Positions 1-11,621 of a stretch of 64,000 nucleotides of DNA are shown piece by piece. A model generated the notes under the pieces. That model saw only the letters and a list, made by a program, of their open reading frames with translations. It did no database searches and had not been told where the DNA came from. Source of the DNA: Chrysochromulina tobinii (lineage: Eukaryota > Haptophyta > Prymnesiales > Chrysochromulinaceae); assembly GCA_001275005.1 (NCBI GenBank), contig JWZX01003407.1, positions 1-64,000 of the forward strand, given 5' to 3'. Numbering within the stretch: position 1 is the first letter of the stretch; the number at the start of each line of letters is the position of its first letter. A program made the translations under genes and the position numbers.

Positions 1-532
1 CGGCCCCCTGCCCCACCCCGTGCGTGATCCACCACACTAAGCGCCCGAAGGGCCGGGGGTCCCACCGCAACTCTCATAGCTCTCGAGGACTGTGAAGTAG
101 GCGTGGTGCAGCTGGGGTACATTGTCAAGAGGGCCTGAAAGTGCCATGGAAGCATGCGCCACCTCATCGCTCCAAACCGGATCGACGAAAAGTGAAGTGA
201 CACTGCAGCTCTGCGAATCAAAAAGAACGAGCAGGAGCATGTGGGAGATGGTCGGCGCCAGTAACCCATTGCGCGTCACTCGCTCTCTAGAGAGGCGGCC
301 CGAATGCATAGCAGGAGCGGGCCACATTCTGAATTTCTCTCCACAGCGAATACTCTCGCAGCAAAAGCAACGAGTCAATGTCTTGCGAATGTAATTGCTT
401 GCTCATGGCTGCTCGTTGCTATGCCGCCTGTTTTCCGTCGAGTTGTTCTTGGCGCGGATGAGGCACCAGAGTACGACAAGATCTGATGAACGGGACGTCC
501 GTGCCTCTCTTTCTCTATCGTCGGCCTGGTCA
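1..532. other. Intergenic, no gene recognised
   Basis: Short open frames occur on both strands here, but none has a recognisable domain or a convincing start. The stretch lies downstream of the UPF1 stop codon, so part of it should be UPF1 3' untranslated sequence. The window edge may cut a neighbouring gene. Confidence 0.5.
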
Positions 533-3500
533 TCACGATGGACGGCTTCCTTGAGGACCTGACCAAACCTCGCCGTAGCGGTAGAGCTCTTCCTGGCTGC
601 TGGTCAGCGCAAAGTCCTGCGAGTCGCCTTGCGAAAATGCAATCTGCGGGGCGCCGCAGTAGCCCTGCTGTTGCGAGTCGTATCCGTAGCCCTGCGACTG
701 CGAGCCGTATCCTTGAGTCTGGAAGGCCCCTTGCTGGGAGTCAAACGCCGGCTGCGAGTCAGTGAGCGACATCGAACCAAACGATTGCTGCGTGGCGGGC
801 ATGGCATACTCACTCTGCGAACCGTACCCCGAGCGCTGCGAGTTGTACTGGTGCGCCCCGTAGCTGCCATTGGCTGATGCACCACGCATGAAACCCTGGG
901 CGCCATTGGGAGGCCCACGCCGCGGCCCACCGGGTCCAGCGCCGCCCATCATTGGTGATGCCATCGGCAGCGGCGTGCCATCGCCCAAGCCCTGCTGCAC
1001 GGGTGGCGCGCGTACGCGGCTCTCGTACTTGCGGCTGCGCGCAAACTGGACCATGGACCGCTTGAGCGCGTTCAGCGGGCCCTCGACGAGCAAATCCTGC
1101 TCTTTAAAGTGGACGAGGAAGTTGTTCCAGAGTGGCTGCTTCGAGAGCACCTTCGGATTCCCAAGCACGACCATGCCGAAGCGGGCCCGCGTAAGGGCGA
1201 CGTTGAGGCGGCGTGGATCGCTGAGGAATCCGATCCCCTGCCGCTCGTTCGAGCGCACGCACGACAGGATGATGTAGTCTTTCTCGCGCCCTTGAAAAGC
1301 GTCGACGGAAGCGACCTCGATGTCGGAGTACAGCTTCTGCTGCAGCGAGCCATTGCGCTGCATGTAGCTGACGATGTACGCGCGCTGGCCTTCGTACGGC
1401 GTGATGACGCCGATCTGATCGGGGGTGACTCCCCCCGAGAGGAAGCGCGAGACGAGCTTCTCCACGTTGGTCGCCTCGGCACGGTTGAGGTATGAGGTGC
1501 CGGAGGCGCTCACCTCCTCTTGGCCCACTGAGGTGTAGAAGAACATGGGCCGATTGGGGTTCGGCCACGGAAAGTCGAGCTCGAGCTGGCGCTCGGCAGA
1601 GGTGACGCCATTTTGGAGGGTGCCCTCGTAAAAGGTGTTGGACGGAAACTCGGAGAGGCATGGGTGCATTCGGTACTGCACCTGCAGTCGGATGGGTCTG
1701 ACGCTGAGCATGACGAGGCGCTCGAAAAGGGACTGACCAAGGCCCGCCTTGGCTGCGTTCTTGCACATGACGACTGGGCCGAGCTGGCAGTGGTCTCCCA
1801 CGAGGACGAGCTGCTTGGCGCCGAGCACGATCGGGATGAGGCACTCGGGTTCCGTGGCCTGGGTCGCCTCGTCGACTAAGCACTGGCGAAAGCGCAGCGA
1901 CGAAATGCGCGGGTCACCCGCCGCGGAGCACGTGCAGCACACGACATCGGCTGCCTCGAGGATCTCCCGCTCCGCGGCGCGCTTGAGCGAATTAAACTTC
2001 TTCTCGTCCTGCTGCGAGAGTTCGCCGAGCTCATCCTTGAGGAGCTGCAGCTTGTGCAGCTCCGCGCGCTCCGGCGTGTCGAGATGGCGCACCTGGTAGT
2101 GCAGCGTGAGGTACTCGACGCGCGAGTCGACCATCTCGCGCGACTTGGCGCAGAAGCGAACGACACGCAGCCCGGTCTTGTGGATCTTTTCGGTGAGCTG
2201 GTCGACAGCCACGTTGGATGGGGCGCAAACGAGAGTCTGCCCTTGGTTCTGTTTAGCAAGGTGGTAGACGATGGAAGCCGAGGTGACGGTCTTGCCTGTG
2301 CCGGGTGGTCCCTGCACGATGGAGAGAGCCTTCTGCAACACCTCCTTGACAGCGAAGACCTGCGAGTGGTTGAGTTCGGGCAGCCCGGGCGCGCCGAAGC
2401 GGCGGGGCAACGTGACGCGCACCTGGGGCGCCTCGACCTCGTGGCCGAGCAGCCGGTGGTAGATGTAGCCCGACACGGAGGTCTCATCGACGGCGAATGT
2501 CTTGAGCGCGACCTGCATGCGGTCGTACGCGATCGACTTCCACACGAAGTCGATGGTGAAGCCGTGGTTGATGTCGATGGGCGCGTTGCCGCCCGATTTG
2601 AGCTCGATGCCTATCTCCTCTGAGGCCGAGAGCCGCACCACGGTGCCCGAGCCCTGCCACGCTGGCCGAGTGCCATCGCCGGGGTGCTTGAGCAGCAGCT
2701 CGTCGCCCGTGAGCACGCGCATCTCATCCTCCTTGTTCTGCGAGAAGCTGAAAAAGGCGATGCGCTTCTCGTTGAGGCCCTTGTCCCAGCGCACGGTGAT
2801 GTTCTCCTGGGTCTGCTGCTCCTTCATGTGCTTGTCGTAGTCGGCCTCGAGCTTGACGAGCGGCCCCATGATGTTCTGGTACTGGTAGGCGTCCTCGTAC
2901 CGGTCCTGCACGGACGCGACCTCGGCGTCCGGGAGGTCACCATCGGTCGTGATCACATCGTCTATAGTTGCGGATGGGTTGGTGCGCCACAGCTCTTCGA
3001 GCTTCTGGATCTGCCCGACGTTGAGGTTGCGCGCGCGCAGCGCCTCGGCGTCGCTCGGCTTCTTGACGAGCCACTGCACAAACTCCTTTTCCTGGATGAG
3101 CGGCGCCCACTTGGAGAGGTCCCAATCGTACTCGGTGTGGTTGACCTCGGTGTCGCGCGCGAGCAGAACGACGAGGTCCTCCTTGACGGGCACGAAGCCG
3201 AGCTGGAACACGTTTTTCGTGCCGGTGATGAAGCACTCGAGCGTGATCTCGCCCAGCGGCGACTCCTTGTGCAGCATCACCTCGCTGTTGCGCGAGCGGA
3301 CGAGGTGGTAGACAATGCAGGAGGCGGGAAGCCCCGCCGGCTTGTAATTGCAGAACCACTTGCCCGTCGCCACGCATTTGACGACCGCCGCGGGCGTATG
3401 AATGTTGCAGTACTCGCATCGCCACGGCGGCAGCTCCGTTGGCGTCGCCTCGACCTCAAGTGCGTAGTCTTCGACGAAATTCAAGGGCGCGCTGCTGGTG

Positions 3501-3742
3501 TCGCCAATGGTACTGCAGCCACCGCACACTCCCCCGGCCGAATACGGCTCTTCACCCGCGTACGACCCGCCGGGCGGAGCAATGCCCAGCTCCGCCGCTA
3601 CGCCCAGGTCTTCCTGGGTTTGCGTGGGCGCTGCGCCGAGGTCGCCAAGGTCGTCGGTGACAAACTCGAGTGCTTGGCTCTGCGAGCACAGCTGGCTGTC
3701 ATCAAACTGGTACAATGACTGGCTCTGGGAATTCAGGTCCAT
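533..3742 (-). CDS. UPF1: UPF1/RENT1 RNA helicase (nonsense-mediated decay)
   Basis: ATP-dependent 5'-3' RNA helicase of nonsense-mediated mRNA decay, about 1069 aa from the ATG at 3742; an upstream in-frame extension is Arg-rich and unlike the family. In order: an N-terminal SQ/TQ-rich segment, the Cys/His (CH) domain starting with CEYC near residue 109, the stalk/1B region, the SF1 helicase core with Walker A GPPGTGKT, the Walker B region ([10 protein letters not shown]) and later helicase motifs ([34 protein letters not shown]), then a Gly/Gln-rich tail with many SQ/TQ sites. SQ/TQ sites are SMG1 targets in animals and plants. Oddity: in the CH domain the usual CxxC after the GExxLEC segment is absent (see findings). 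It reads as a single exon, closest by eye to plant UPF1. It is head-to-head with the GAF gene. Confidence 0.97.
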   Translation of the reverse strand: MDLNSQSQSLYQFDDSQLCSQSQALEFVTDDLGDLGAAPTQTQEDLGVAAELGIAPPGGSYAGEEPYSAGGVCGGCSTIGDTSSAPLNFVEDYALEVEATPTELPPWRCEYCNIHTPAAVVKCVATGKWFCNYKPAGLPASCIVYHLVRSRNSEVMLHKESPLGEITLECFITGTKNVFQLGFVPVKEDLVVLLARDTEVNHTEYDWDLSKWAPLIQEKEFVQWLVKKPSDAEALRARNLNVGQIQKLEELWRTNPSATIDDVITTDGDLPDAEVASVQDRYEDAYQYQNIMGPLVKLEADYDKHMKEQQTQENITVRWDKGLNEKRIAFFSFSQNKEDEMRVLTGDELLLKHPGDGTRPAWQGSGTVVRLSASEEIGIELKSGGNAPIDINHGFTIDFVWKSIAYDRMQVALKTFAVDETSVSGYIYHRLLGHEVEAPQVRVTLPRRFGAPGLPELNHSQVFAVKEVLQKALSIVQGPPGTGKTVTSASIVYHLAKQNQGQTLVCAPSNVAVDQLTEKIHKTGLRVVRFCAKSREMVDSRVEYLTLHYQVRHLDTPERAELHKLQLLKDELGELSQQDEKKFNSLKRAAEREILEAADVVCCTCSAAGDPRISSLRFRQCLVDEATQATEPECLIPIVLGAKQLVLVGDHCQLGPVVMCKNAAKAGLGQSLFERLVMLSVRPIRLQVQYRMHPCLSEFPSNTFYEGTLQNGVTSAERQLELDFPWPNPNRPMFFYTSVGQEEVSASGTSYLNRAEATNVEKLVSRFLSGGVTPDQIGVITPYEGQRAYIVSYMQRNGSLQQKLYSDIEVASVDAFQGREKDYIILSCVRSNERQGIGFLSDPRRLNVALTRARFGMVVLGNPKVLSKQPLWNNFLVHFKEQDLLVEGPLNALKRSMVQFARSRKYESRVRAPPVQQGLGDGTPLPMASPMMGGAGPGGPRRGPPNGAQGFMRGASANGSYGAHQYNSQRSGYGSQSEYAMPATQQSFGSMSLTDSQPAFDSQQGAFQTQGYGSQSQGYGYDSQQQGYCGAPQIAFSQGDSQDFALTSSQEELYRYGEVWSGPQGSRPS

Positions 3743-3981
3743 CCTCCGAAAAGCGGGGAGGTTCGTGGCAACTCGGGCGCGTCGCGTGCGTGCGTGCGTG
3801 CGTCCGCGTCGAGCCCCACGAGGTTTGCGCGGAAAAAATCCACAGACAGCTAAAGCAGGTGTATTCGACACTCAAGGGACATGTACCAGACGGCGAAAAA
3901 TACGTCTGCCACTTGAAACATGTAGAAAGTGTGACGAAATTCTGCGTGTACGACTTGTCGCTCGAGTTCACGTACGACTTC
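3743..3981. promoter_or_regulatory. Divergent promoter, UPF1 / GAF gene
   Basis: A 239 bp gap lies between two divergent start codons, so it must hold both promoters. It contains two ACATGTA sequences (near 3879 and 3917), close to the recurring TACATGTA palindrome. No TTCACAC motif is present. The GAF start is itself uncertain. Confidence 0.5.
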
Positions 3982-6900
3982 ATGTTGGGTGACCGACCAC
4001 TGCGGGGCCGTCTTCATTCGAGCCCACGCGCGGTTCAAGGGGCGCTGCTGCCCTCCCTTCCGCCGCACAGTTCTCGATCGCTGACAGCACGCGTCGCTTC
4101 ATGGAGCGTCCCCGGCGCGGATTCACCAACTGAGTCTGGCTGGCTGCGCTGTGCCAAGGGTGCCAATGGGCTGCCGCTGCCCCTGCGGTTGTCAAAGAAC
4201 TCCGCTGGGGCGCAACGGCGGCTCGAGCAGCAAGCGAGCGCGGCGCAGCAGCTGACGCTGCAGCTCACGCGCCTGATCACCGCCAACGCCACAGCCAAGG
4301 ATGGCGTTGGTGGTCTGTGCATGATCATTGCACATGCTGTCGGTGCCGAAGAGACATGCCTCGTGGCAGCGAGCACCCTCGGCATGGAGACATGCCTCTC
4401 TGAGCACAACTTCGTCCGCGCGTGCGAAGCCACCTGTGTGGCTTCGCCCGTATGCCAGCGGCTCATGGCCACGCTGGGGTATGAGCTGCGCGATGCCGCA
4501 GAGAGCAGGGCTTCGCTCAACATAGGCAGCAACACGGATTCGCGCAGCGCGGCCCTCGAAATCGGCCAGGTAGCGTTGCGGGAGCCGCCAAGCCCCCACG
4601 GCGCTATCCTCAAGCAGAGCCAGCCGCCGCCGCTGGTCTCGGCACTCGTGACGCCCGTCTGTGACCCGAGCAGCGGCAGCACGGTGGCATTGCTCATCTG
4701 CTGCAACGCACGCGGTGGACCCTTCATGCTGTGCGATGAGCTCCTCTGTGAGTGCGCCGCGCTGCACGCGGGGCTGCTCTGGCAGCACCACATCCAGGTC
4801 CTACGCCTCGCGCCGCTGCCAATCGTGCCGCTACAGCCGCCGGACGCCTCGGCTGAGCGGCTCCGCGAGCAATGGCAATCTCTGGCTCACGGGCGTGCGC
4901 AGCTTCGTGAGTTGCGCACCGAGGGTGTGCGCGCGCTCGAGCGCATCGCTGGGGCGGCACCGACGCTCGAGCCACAAGAGGTCGTTTGCCAGGCGTGCCG
5001 GCGGCTCCTGCGAGCGCGTGCATATGAGCTGCGCAGCGCGCTGCGGCTCGCCTCGGAGCAACGTGCCTCCGCCGACGCCCTCGCGCAGCTAGCCCATCAT
5101 TGGAGGGTGGCTTTGAAGCTCGAGCTTCACGGAGAAGCTTCCCGCCTCGGTGGCGCGGCCGCGGCCATATGCATCGCCGAGGTGCTCGACGAGCCGCTTC
5201 AGGCGGCTGCCGAACACGCAGTGAGCCACTTCACGCACGGACCCAAGTGGCCGCAATCGAATGCCGAGCCCAAGACGGCGCCCACGACGGCCGTCGAGGC
5301 GCTCGAGCGACTTGTGGTCCAGCCGACCTTGTGCTTGGCGGCGCCGACCCTCAGCCGGCTGATTGCGATAGTGGATGAACGCACGATGTCCGTGCGCGCG
5401 CGCCTCGCTCAGAGCCTCGTAGAGCAAGCCACGTGGGTCGCGCAGCAGGATGCGTCGACCGCCGACCTCCTCACAGGCGTGCCCACCTCGCTCGGCGTAT
5501 GGACGGACGGCTGGCACGCAGCTTGCCTCGCTGAGGTGCGCCGGCATGTGCGCCAGACGGCCGGCGACGTGCCAGCCGCAGCAGCGGCGAATGCCCTTGA
5601 GCATCTCGTCGAGCTGCACGGCGAGGCTATGCGCGCCGAGCTGAGCATGCAGGTGCAAGGCGCGAGCCAGCTACTGCGCTCTCTGTTCGAAGCTAACACT
5701 TTTGGCATATTGCATCGTGGGTGGACGTCGAGCTCAAGGGCCGCCTCGTCTACCGAGAGCGCTTCCTCGAGAAAGTGCGCTCCGACGTACCACGCTGGCT
5801 TCGACTGCTGCTTGCGAGCATCGTGCAGTGCTCCGCCGCTGCTCCCTGTCGCTTTGAGGCCCGCGCGGCCGCTGCGGCTGCGGGCAGCGCGGGCACACCA
5901 TTGCACATCGAGTCGCCTGGGTACGCCTGGCCCACGCTCTCGGGGGTCTCGGACCGTGTCGTGGGCGAGCTCCTGCATGCGGTGGAAGCGGCCCTCGAGC
6001 CGCTCACGAAGCAGTATGCGGAGGTGGCGGCGCACGTGCGTCCCCGAATCAAGGACTTGCGCGCCCCGGTGCACGAGCAGATGCTACGACTGCTCGGGGC
6101 TTGCGTCTCGCACGCACGCCTCGTCTTTTTTGCTAGTCGCGCGATGCTGCGCGCTGTCGATTCGGTGCAGCGGGCCATCCTAGCACTTGAGCCGCAGCTG
6201 GTGCCTTTGCGTAATGAGAAGAAAGACCATGCAGTCGCTGCGGAGGATGTCACGCTCACAACGCGCCAGGCGATCAAACAAAGCATGCTCATCGAGATGC
6301 CGCAGATTGTCCCCGCTCTTGTTGCCCTTGTCGCGGCCTTCGAGCACAAAAGCGAGGTTTTGGAGCCTCGAATTCAACAATTGCTTGCCAGCTGGACGGA
6401 GCGCAGCCATGTCCGTCTTCTCGCGATGCTCACCGACATCGTCGGCCCTAAGGCAGCCGAGGAGGCACTGCCACGGCTGGCCGACGTGCTTCCGGCCAGC
6501 GCACAGCAGTTTGCAGACGAGCTTCATCGCGACGTACGCATGTTGCACGCCCTTGACATTGCATCGTGCCACAGCCTCCTCGAAGCGGAGGCCCACGTCG
6601 TGCGTTGCATGGCGCTTCCCACTGCCGATGCACACCTTCGGACCGCCACAGGTCTATTTATAGGCCGCATCGGAAGTGCGATACATAAGGAAGTGAAGGC
6701 CATCCTGGACAAAGAGGCGCTCGCACGTGGCATGCTAGCAACTGCTTCACTCGAAGAGGTTGATGCCGCATCGACTGAGCAGCATCGCAACGCACTCTAT
6801 CAGAAGGCAGCGCAGGTGCTCGCGATGCCCGTCGTCGAGATGCTCGAGCAGTTACTCATGCGTGCTCTCCAGCAGGACGACTGGCAGAGCCCACAACGTA

Positions 6901-9650
6901 TCGCGGCGACGGCGGTGGTGTATTCTAAGAGCTGGCTTAAGGCCGTCCGCGCGCGAGTGAGTCGGCGATTCCTCAAGGGAGCCTCGGGCTCAGAACATCG
7001 GCTGCTCGAATACATGATGGCTATCCTCGAGCAAGCTGCTGGCTGGTTTGGGATGCCGGCACTTGGCGTGTCCGACTTCGCCATTGCGGCGGATGGGCTG
7101 CTCACTACCGTCGACGACTACATCACGCAGCTGGGCGGGACTCTTTCGGGGAGCGATTGCACGCCACCAGCTGCGCTCCAGGTGCTGCTGCTCCACCACA
7201 CGGAGGAGCGCACGCAGCCAGCCGAAAGTCACGACGTGATGCGTGGCAGTGTGCCGAGCGCCATTCATGCATGGGCTCTCCGGCGGCCAGCGCATGTGTG
7301 CCTCATTGACGAGGTCCTTGCGGTGATCGAGGCACAGCCTGCGCTCACGCCGGAGCCTGATATTGTCGAGGAGCTCAACGCGCTCGTCATCGAGGACGAT
7401 TTCGCGGCACTCGAGCCAGCTGGCACTGCTGCGGCGAAGACAGCAGCCAGCAAGCCGACGCCCATTGCTGAGGAGCCGTCAGAGCCTGAATCGTCTTCCC
7501 GTGTCCTTGCACACCTAGCAGACACGCTCTGGCGCCTCAACAACGAGCACCTTCTTCTATCCCAACTCGTGCAGGTGCTCGCTGCTGCCGTGCCGTTGTG
7601 CTTTGAGAAGGATCGGCCTACAGAGCTGGCATTTTACTGCCTGATGGAAGCAGCGCCCGCCGACCATCGACTTGAGGGCGAGCGCGAGCAGCTGTACTAT
7701 GCCCGTTTGTCCGGTACCCGCCTCGAGGAGCAACAGACCATGTTTCGAGTAGCGGCGCCGCTCGCTGTGCAGATTGCCCTCGCGGATGGCAGTCGAGTGG
7801 AGGAGAGTGTGCTACAGCTCCCTCTCCTCACCCCAGGTCTAGAGAGGCATGGCGTGGGAGTCAAGACAGTTGGCACGCGCCACCGGCTCTACCTCCCACT
7901 GCACAGCGCGTCGGCGCCCAAGCCAATCAGCGTGATGGAGGTTGCGCTTCTTCGAGGCGGCGAGCTGCGAAGGGCCGAGCGCCTCATTCTGAACCGCCTC
8001 GTGAGCGCCTTTGGCGCGGCGGTGGCACGCGGCCAACACGCTGCTGCCGAGACGAAGAACCGGCGGTGCTCGGCACAGGAGGCCTTGGAGCTGCGTTTGC
8101 GTGCCGAGGAGCTCGAAAAGAGCCTTGCAGCGATGCGCCGGCAGGCGATGCTCTCCGCAGCTGTGAACCAAAACATCCCGGCGAGTGGTTCGGCGCTTGC
8201 AGCATCGTTACGCGCGCTCACCGGCGCGGAGATGGTGACGCTCTTTATGGCGCCCGATCGCTTCTCCGAGATGACCCCGCAACTCATCGCCGAGCACAAC
8301 GACTTTTCGGCCCTAAACAGCATGATGCAGCCTACCACGCCAGCGCGCGAATCCTGTGTGCTTGATGTCCTGCCGCACCAAGGGCTCGCGAGGCGCGCAG
8401 CCTTGCAGCAACGTGCGTGCAACTGCATCAATCCCATTGCAGAGCCCGTGTCGGTGTTCGATGCTACGCTCGAGGATCGCGTGGGCTACAAGACTATGTG
8501 CGTGCTTGTGCTGCCCATCATGCAAGCGGGCCGAGCGGTCGGCGTGCTTCAGCTGACCAACAAGGCGACGAGCTCTGCGAAGGCACTGACTGGCGCACCC
8601 AGCTCTCGGGCTAAAGCGGCGCCCGTCACAGCGCGAGATTTGCTCTTCGGCGCGCACGAGGCTCATCCCCCAGGCGCACAGGCTGATGACAACGAGGACG
8701 ACAGTAGTACCGCGAGTACCTCTTCCTCTACGACGATGGCGTTCACAGAGCAAGATGAGCAAGCAGCCCGCAGCCAGCTCGCAGCTTGCGCGCTGCTCAT
8801 CTTCCAGGCACGCAGAGTGGTTGAGCTGGAGGAACATACGAAGGCGGCTGCCGCTGCTGCTCGAGCAGAGCACAAACCCAACTTCCGGGCGGCGGCGCTC
8901 GGATCGCCATCTGAGAGGATTCCCCAGCCTCCGCCGGTCAACATACCCGCATCGCGGCCACCTCCTCTGCCCAGAAGCCACCCGCAGCTAAGTGAGGCAA
9001 CGACCGCTGCGGCTGCCCCAGCAGGGAAAGCGCCGGCAGCCGGGCCGCCAAGAGCTGCGCAACAAGAGCTGAGTAACAGCTCACTGCTGGACGCCTTCTT
9101 CGTCATAACGCAAGAGCTGAGCGGCGCACACAACCTGCGTGTGCTGCTGGGTTCTGCGCTGCGCTCGTGTAAGAGACTGGTGCCCGTTCAGAGCGCGTCT
9201 TGCTTCCTGACGGGCGAAGACGATGGTAGCATGCTGCGCGTGGCCCTGGTGCAGGATGAGCATGGCAAAGACGTGGCCGGGGAGCTCTCGGTCGTGCGCA
9301 TACGAGATGTGCGCAGCGGGCTTGCAGGCAACTCCCTCACGACGAAGCAGACGACAGTCGTTCAGGACACGGCCACCGACGCGAATTTCGACCCTTCGGT
9401 GGATTGCGCACCTGGCTACATGGTGCGCAGTGTACTGACTACGCCTGTGGTCGGCTCGCAAGGCCGGCTGCTTGGCGTATTGCAGCTGTGCAACCGTATC
9501 ACCGCCGTGGGCACAGCCAAGATCATGCAGCCGGATCACCCCCGGGAGTTTGGCAATGACGACGAAAGTGCAGCAGTCGTGTTTGCCCGCATGCTGGCGG
9601 CACCCTTGGAGCGACTTCTCGCAATCGAAGGTTTCTTCAACTCGCAGTGA
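3982..9650 (+). CDS. Very large GAF-domain protein, one intron
   Basis: Predicted 1861-1862 aa protein built from join(3982..5652, 5733..9650). The frame changes inside an otherwise continuous protein; an 80-nt intron (5653-5732, GTGCAAG donor, GCTAAC branch-like sequence at 5692, GTCGAG acceptor) restores it. GAF-like modules are visible in the N-terminal third (near residues 200-300), around residues 1270-1400 (VLVLPIMQAGRAVGVLQLTN core) and at the C-terminus (VLTTPVVGSQGRLLGVLQLCN core). GAF domains bind small ligands such as cyclic nucleotides. The middle is helical, Ala/Leu-rich and unrecognised. No phosphodiesterase, cyclase or kinase catalytic domain follows, so it may be a sensor or scaffold. 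The start is the first ATG beyond the UPF1 start; a spliced upstream start is possible. Confidence 0.75.
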
Positions 9651-9715
9651 CTGGACTACTTCAGTGACACAGTGACTGGACTGCCTCGGTGACTGGACTG
9701 CTTCAGCTATGCTTC
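9645..9715. repeat. Short imperfect tandem repeat GTGACTGGACTGC
   Basis: Three imperfect copies of a 17-20 bp unit beginning GTGACTGGACT run from the GAF gene stop codon into its 3' flank. The first copy includes the stop codon. No function is evident. Confidence 0.6.
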
Positions 9716-10477
9716 AGCATCCTTGCGGGTCCACAGCGAGGCGAGCGGATGCAGATTGCTGCTCAGTGAGATGTCTGTGGCTGCCGCGCGATCAGCGCGT
9801 GAGACCGAGGCGTCCCTGATGTGCGAGAGTTGAAGGCGGGGTGTGGTGGGGGAATGTGTGCGCGGCCGGCGGGGGCTCGCCCGGGGTGGGGTCCTGCCGG
9901 GGGATGCGTGGGCGCGCGCCGATCCGCGAACGCGCCCATAACTCGTACGATCTAGATCAATGGACCAATTGCGATTTCCCTCATACGGAGATTATACCGG
10001 TACGCGAACCCCCCGGTCGTGCCACTTTTAACGACCGCGGACCCCCGGGGAGATGACGAAACCCTGCGAGGTCAGTTCTGAGAGTGACACCGAAACTAGC
10101 AAACTGGAAACCGCGTCGACGGACCGCCCCTTCCCCGCACTTTCAGTGTCGTGGCACTCCACGACTCCAGGTTGGTGGCCGCGTTTTACGCCCAGGTAAC
10201 GGTGCGCATACACCCGCACCCCCGCGCGGACAACCGAGAAACGCGCTGCTCGCTGGAACACGTCTCTCACCTATATCTCACCGCACGCGCCGTGCACAAG
10301 GCCGTGCACCGTGACCGCCCCGCGTCCGACCCGCTCCGGTGCCGCGGGGGCGGCAGAGTCGCGGGCAGAGTGACGAAACCAAAATATTGGGCGTCAGCCG
10401 CACACTCGCGCGTCGCACGCACACAAAGTGGCGGATCCTCCGTATCTCCCCTGTGCTCCCGACACGCGCGATGTGCG
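9716..10477. other. Convergent intergenic region
   Basis: This gap separates the 3' ends of two converging genes. It is GC-rich with many CpGs. I see no gene, tRNA or clear element in it. Confidence 0.5.
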
Positions 10478-11485
10478 TCAGTATCGCTGGCAGTTAAATC
10501 GTGTCGTCATGACGCGCCCGAGGGCTGTGCCAATGTCGTCGGCGAGCGGCACGAGCCGGTGCGGCGCATCACAGCGGAAGGTGGCCTGAGCCGACGCGGT
10601 CTCGCGGTGCAGAACTAGCTCGAGCATGAGCCAGTCAGTGCTGCCACGTAACTGCGCGGCAAAGTAGAGCTTATCTACGGTGCCCACAGCGCCGGCCGCG
10701 ACGCAAAAGAAGCCCCGTTCGACGAGGGCCGTCTCAATTTCGTCTGGCGCCGAGGGCGACAGTCTTGGCACTACAGCCTCGAGCACGTGACTGCGCGTCG
10801 CGCAGCTGCTCCACCGCAGCTCGAACTGATCAGGCTGTAGGTCGGGAGGCGGTTCGAGAGCCGGGTGCGCGCCTCCACCGCCAGTTTCGAGCGGAACGCG
10901 TGCCAAGCCTGTCCCCGTGGTCGGTGGAAGCCGCGAGTCGTCGAGCTCGACGCCTCCCTCGTCAGCCGTGCGCACGTGCGAGTACACACCGCCGACGAGG
11001 CCATGGGCAAGCGAAGCGCTGTGCTTCCCGTCGCTGCCCCGTGGGCGTTGTCCGACGAAGAAGAAGCCACCGACTGCAAGGAGAGCACCAAGGATCGCCC
11101 CGGCGAAGGCGCACGACGCGCAGCTACTTCCTGCTGCGGTATTGGGCAGGCTGCTGCCTCCCACGCAGCGACAGCTCGAGTAGCAAGTGGAGTCGCTGAA
11201 GAGTGGAGGCGGTGGCGGCGAACCAGGCGGCGCGGCTGAGATAGCGGCCACGCGGAAGCACGCCTCAGATTCGGTCGGAAGCTCGGTCCACGCGATCGAG
11301 TGCACCTCAGAAGCTGCATGCCTAGTTGCATGCACCACCGACTGCCCTTGGCGCTCGACGCTGAGCTGCAACAGGTAGCTGGCTGGCACTGGCTCGCCGG
11401 CCGCTGGCGGCTGCCAGCCGACGGTGAGGACGTGTGTATGGTTGTAGGACAGAGTGGGGGCTTGAAGAGCTAAAAGCTTCGCCAT
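10478..11485 (-). CDS. FN3 domain, TM segment, beta-adaptin appendage-like C-terminus
   Basis: About 335 aa from the ATG at 11485. The N-terminal ~90 residues resemble a fibronectin type III domain (a TVGWQPP start, a SYLLQLSV strand, then an A/FRVAAIS strand). A Cys-rich spacer follows, then a hydrophobic segment (GAILGALLAVGGFFFVG) that should span the membrane. The C-terminal ~110 residues (about 10490-10830) have the pattern of the beta-adaptin appendage C-terminal subdomain: an early Trp, a helix giving xxALxxxGFFxVA, then YFAAQL, MLELVLHR and a final helix. No signal peptide precedes the FN3 domain, so a 5' exon is probably missing. The FN3 and TM calls are fair; the adaptin-ear call is inference from pattern. 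Confidence 0.6.
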   Translation of the reverse strand: MAKLLALQAPTLSYNHTHVLTVGWQPPAAGEPVPASYLLQLSVERQGQSVVHATRHAASEVHSIAWTELPTESEACFRVAAISAAPPGSPPPPPLFSDSTCYSSCRCVGGSSLPNTAAGSSCASCAFAGAILGALLAVGGFFFVGQRPRGSDGKHSASLAHGLVGGVYSHVRTADEGGVELDDSRLPPTTGTGLARVPLETGGGGAHPALEPPPDLQPDQFELRWSSCATRSHVLEAVVPRLSPSAPDEIETALVERGFFCVAAGAVGTVDKLYFAAQLRGSTDWLMLELVLHRETASAQATFRCDAPHRLVPLADDIGTALGRVMTTRFNCQRY

Positions 11486-11621
11486 CTCTGCCAGTTTTGC
11501 ATTCACAACGCACCTTCACAGCACGGTTGGGCTCGACGGATGGGTGTTACCATGTACATGTAACGAACACGACTGAATGTGTTTGCCATGTAGGGAATCG
11601 CGTCGGTAGTTGGCAATTTTC
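11486..11621. promoter_or_regulatory. Divergent promoter with TACATGTA
   Basis: A 136 bp gap between divergent start codons. It carries a TACATGTA palindrome at 11555-11562, inside a longer alternating stretch. Confidence 0.45.

Noticed and set aside
37-394. Overlapping open frames at the left window edge
   Set aside because: Neither strand gives protein-like sequence or a known motif; probably UPF1 3' flank.
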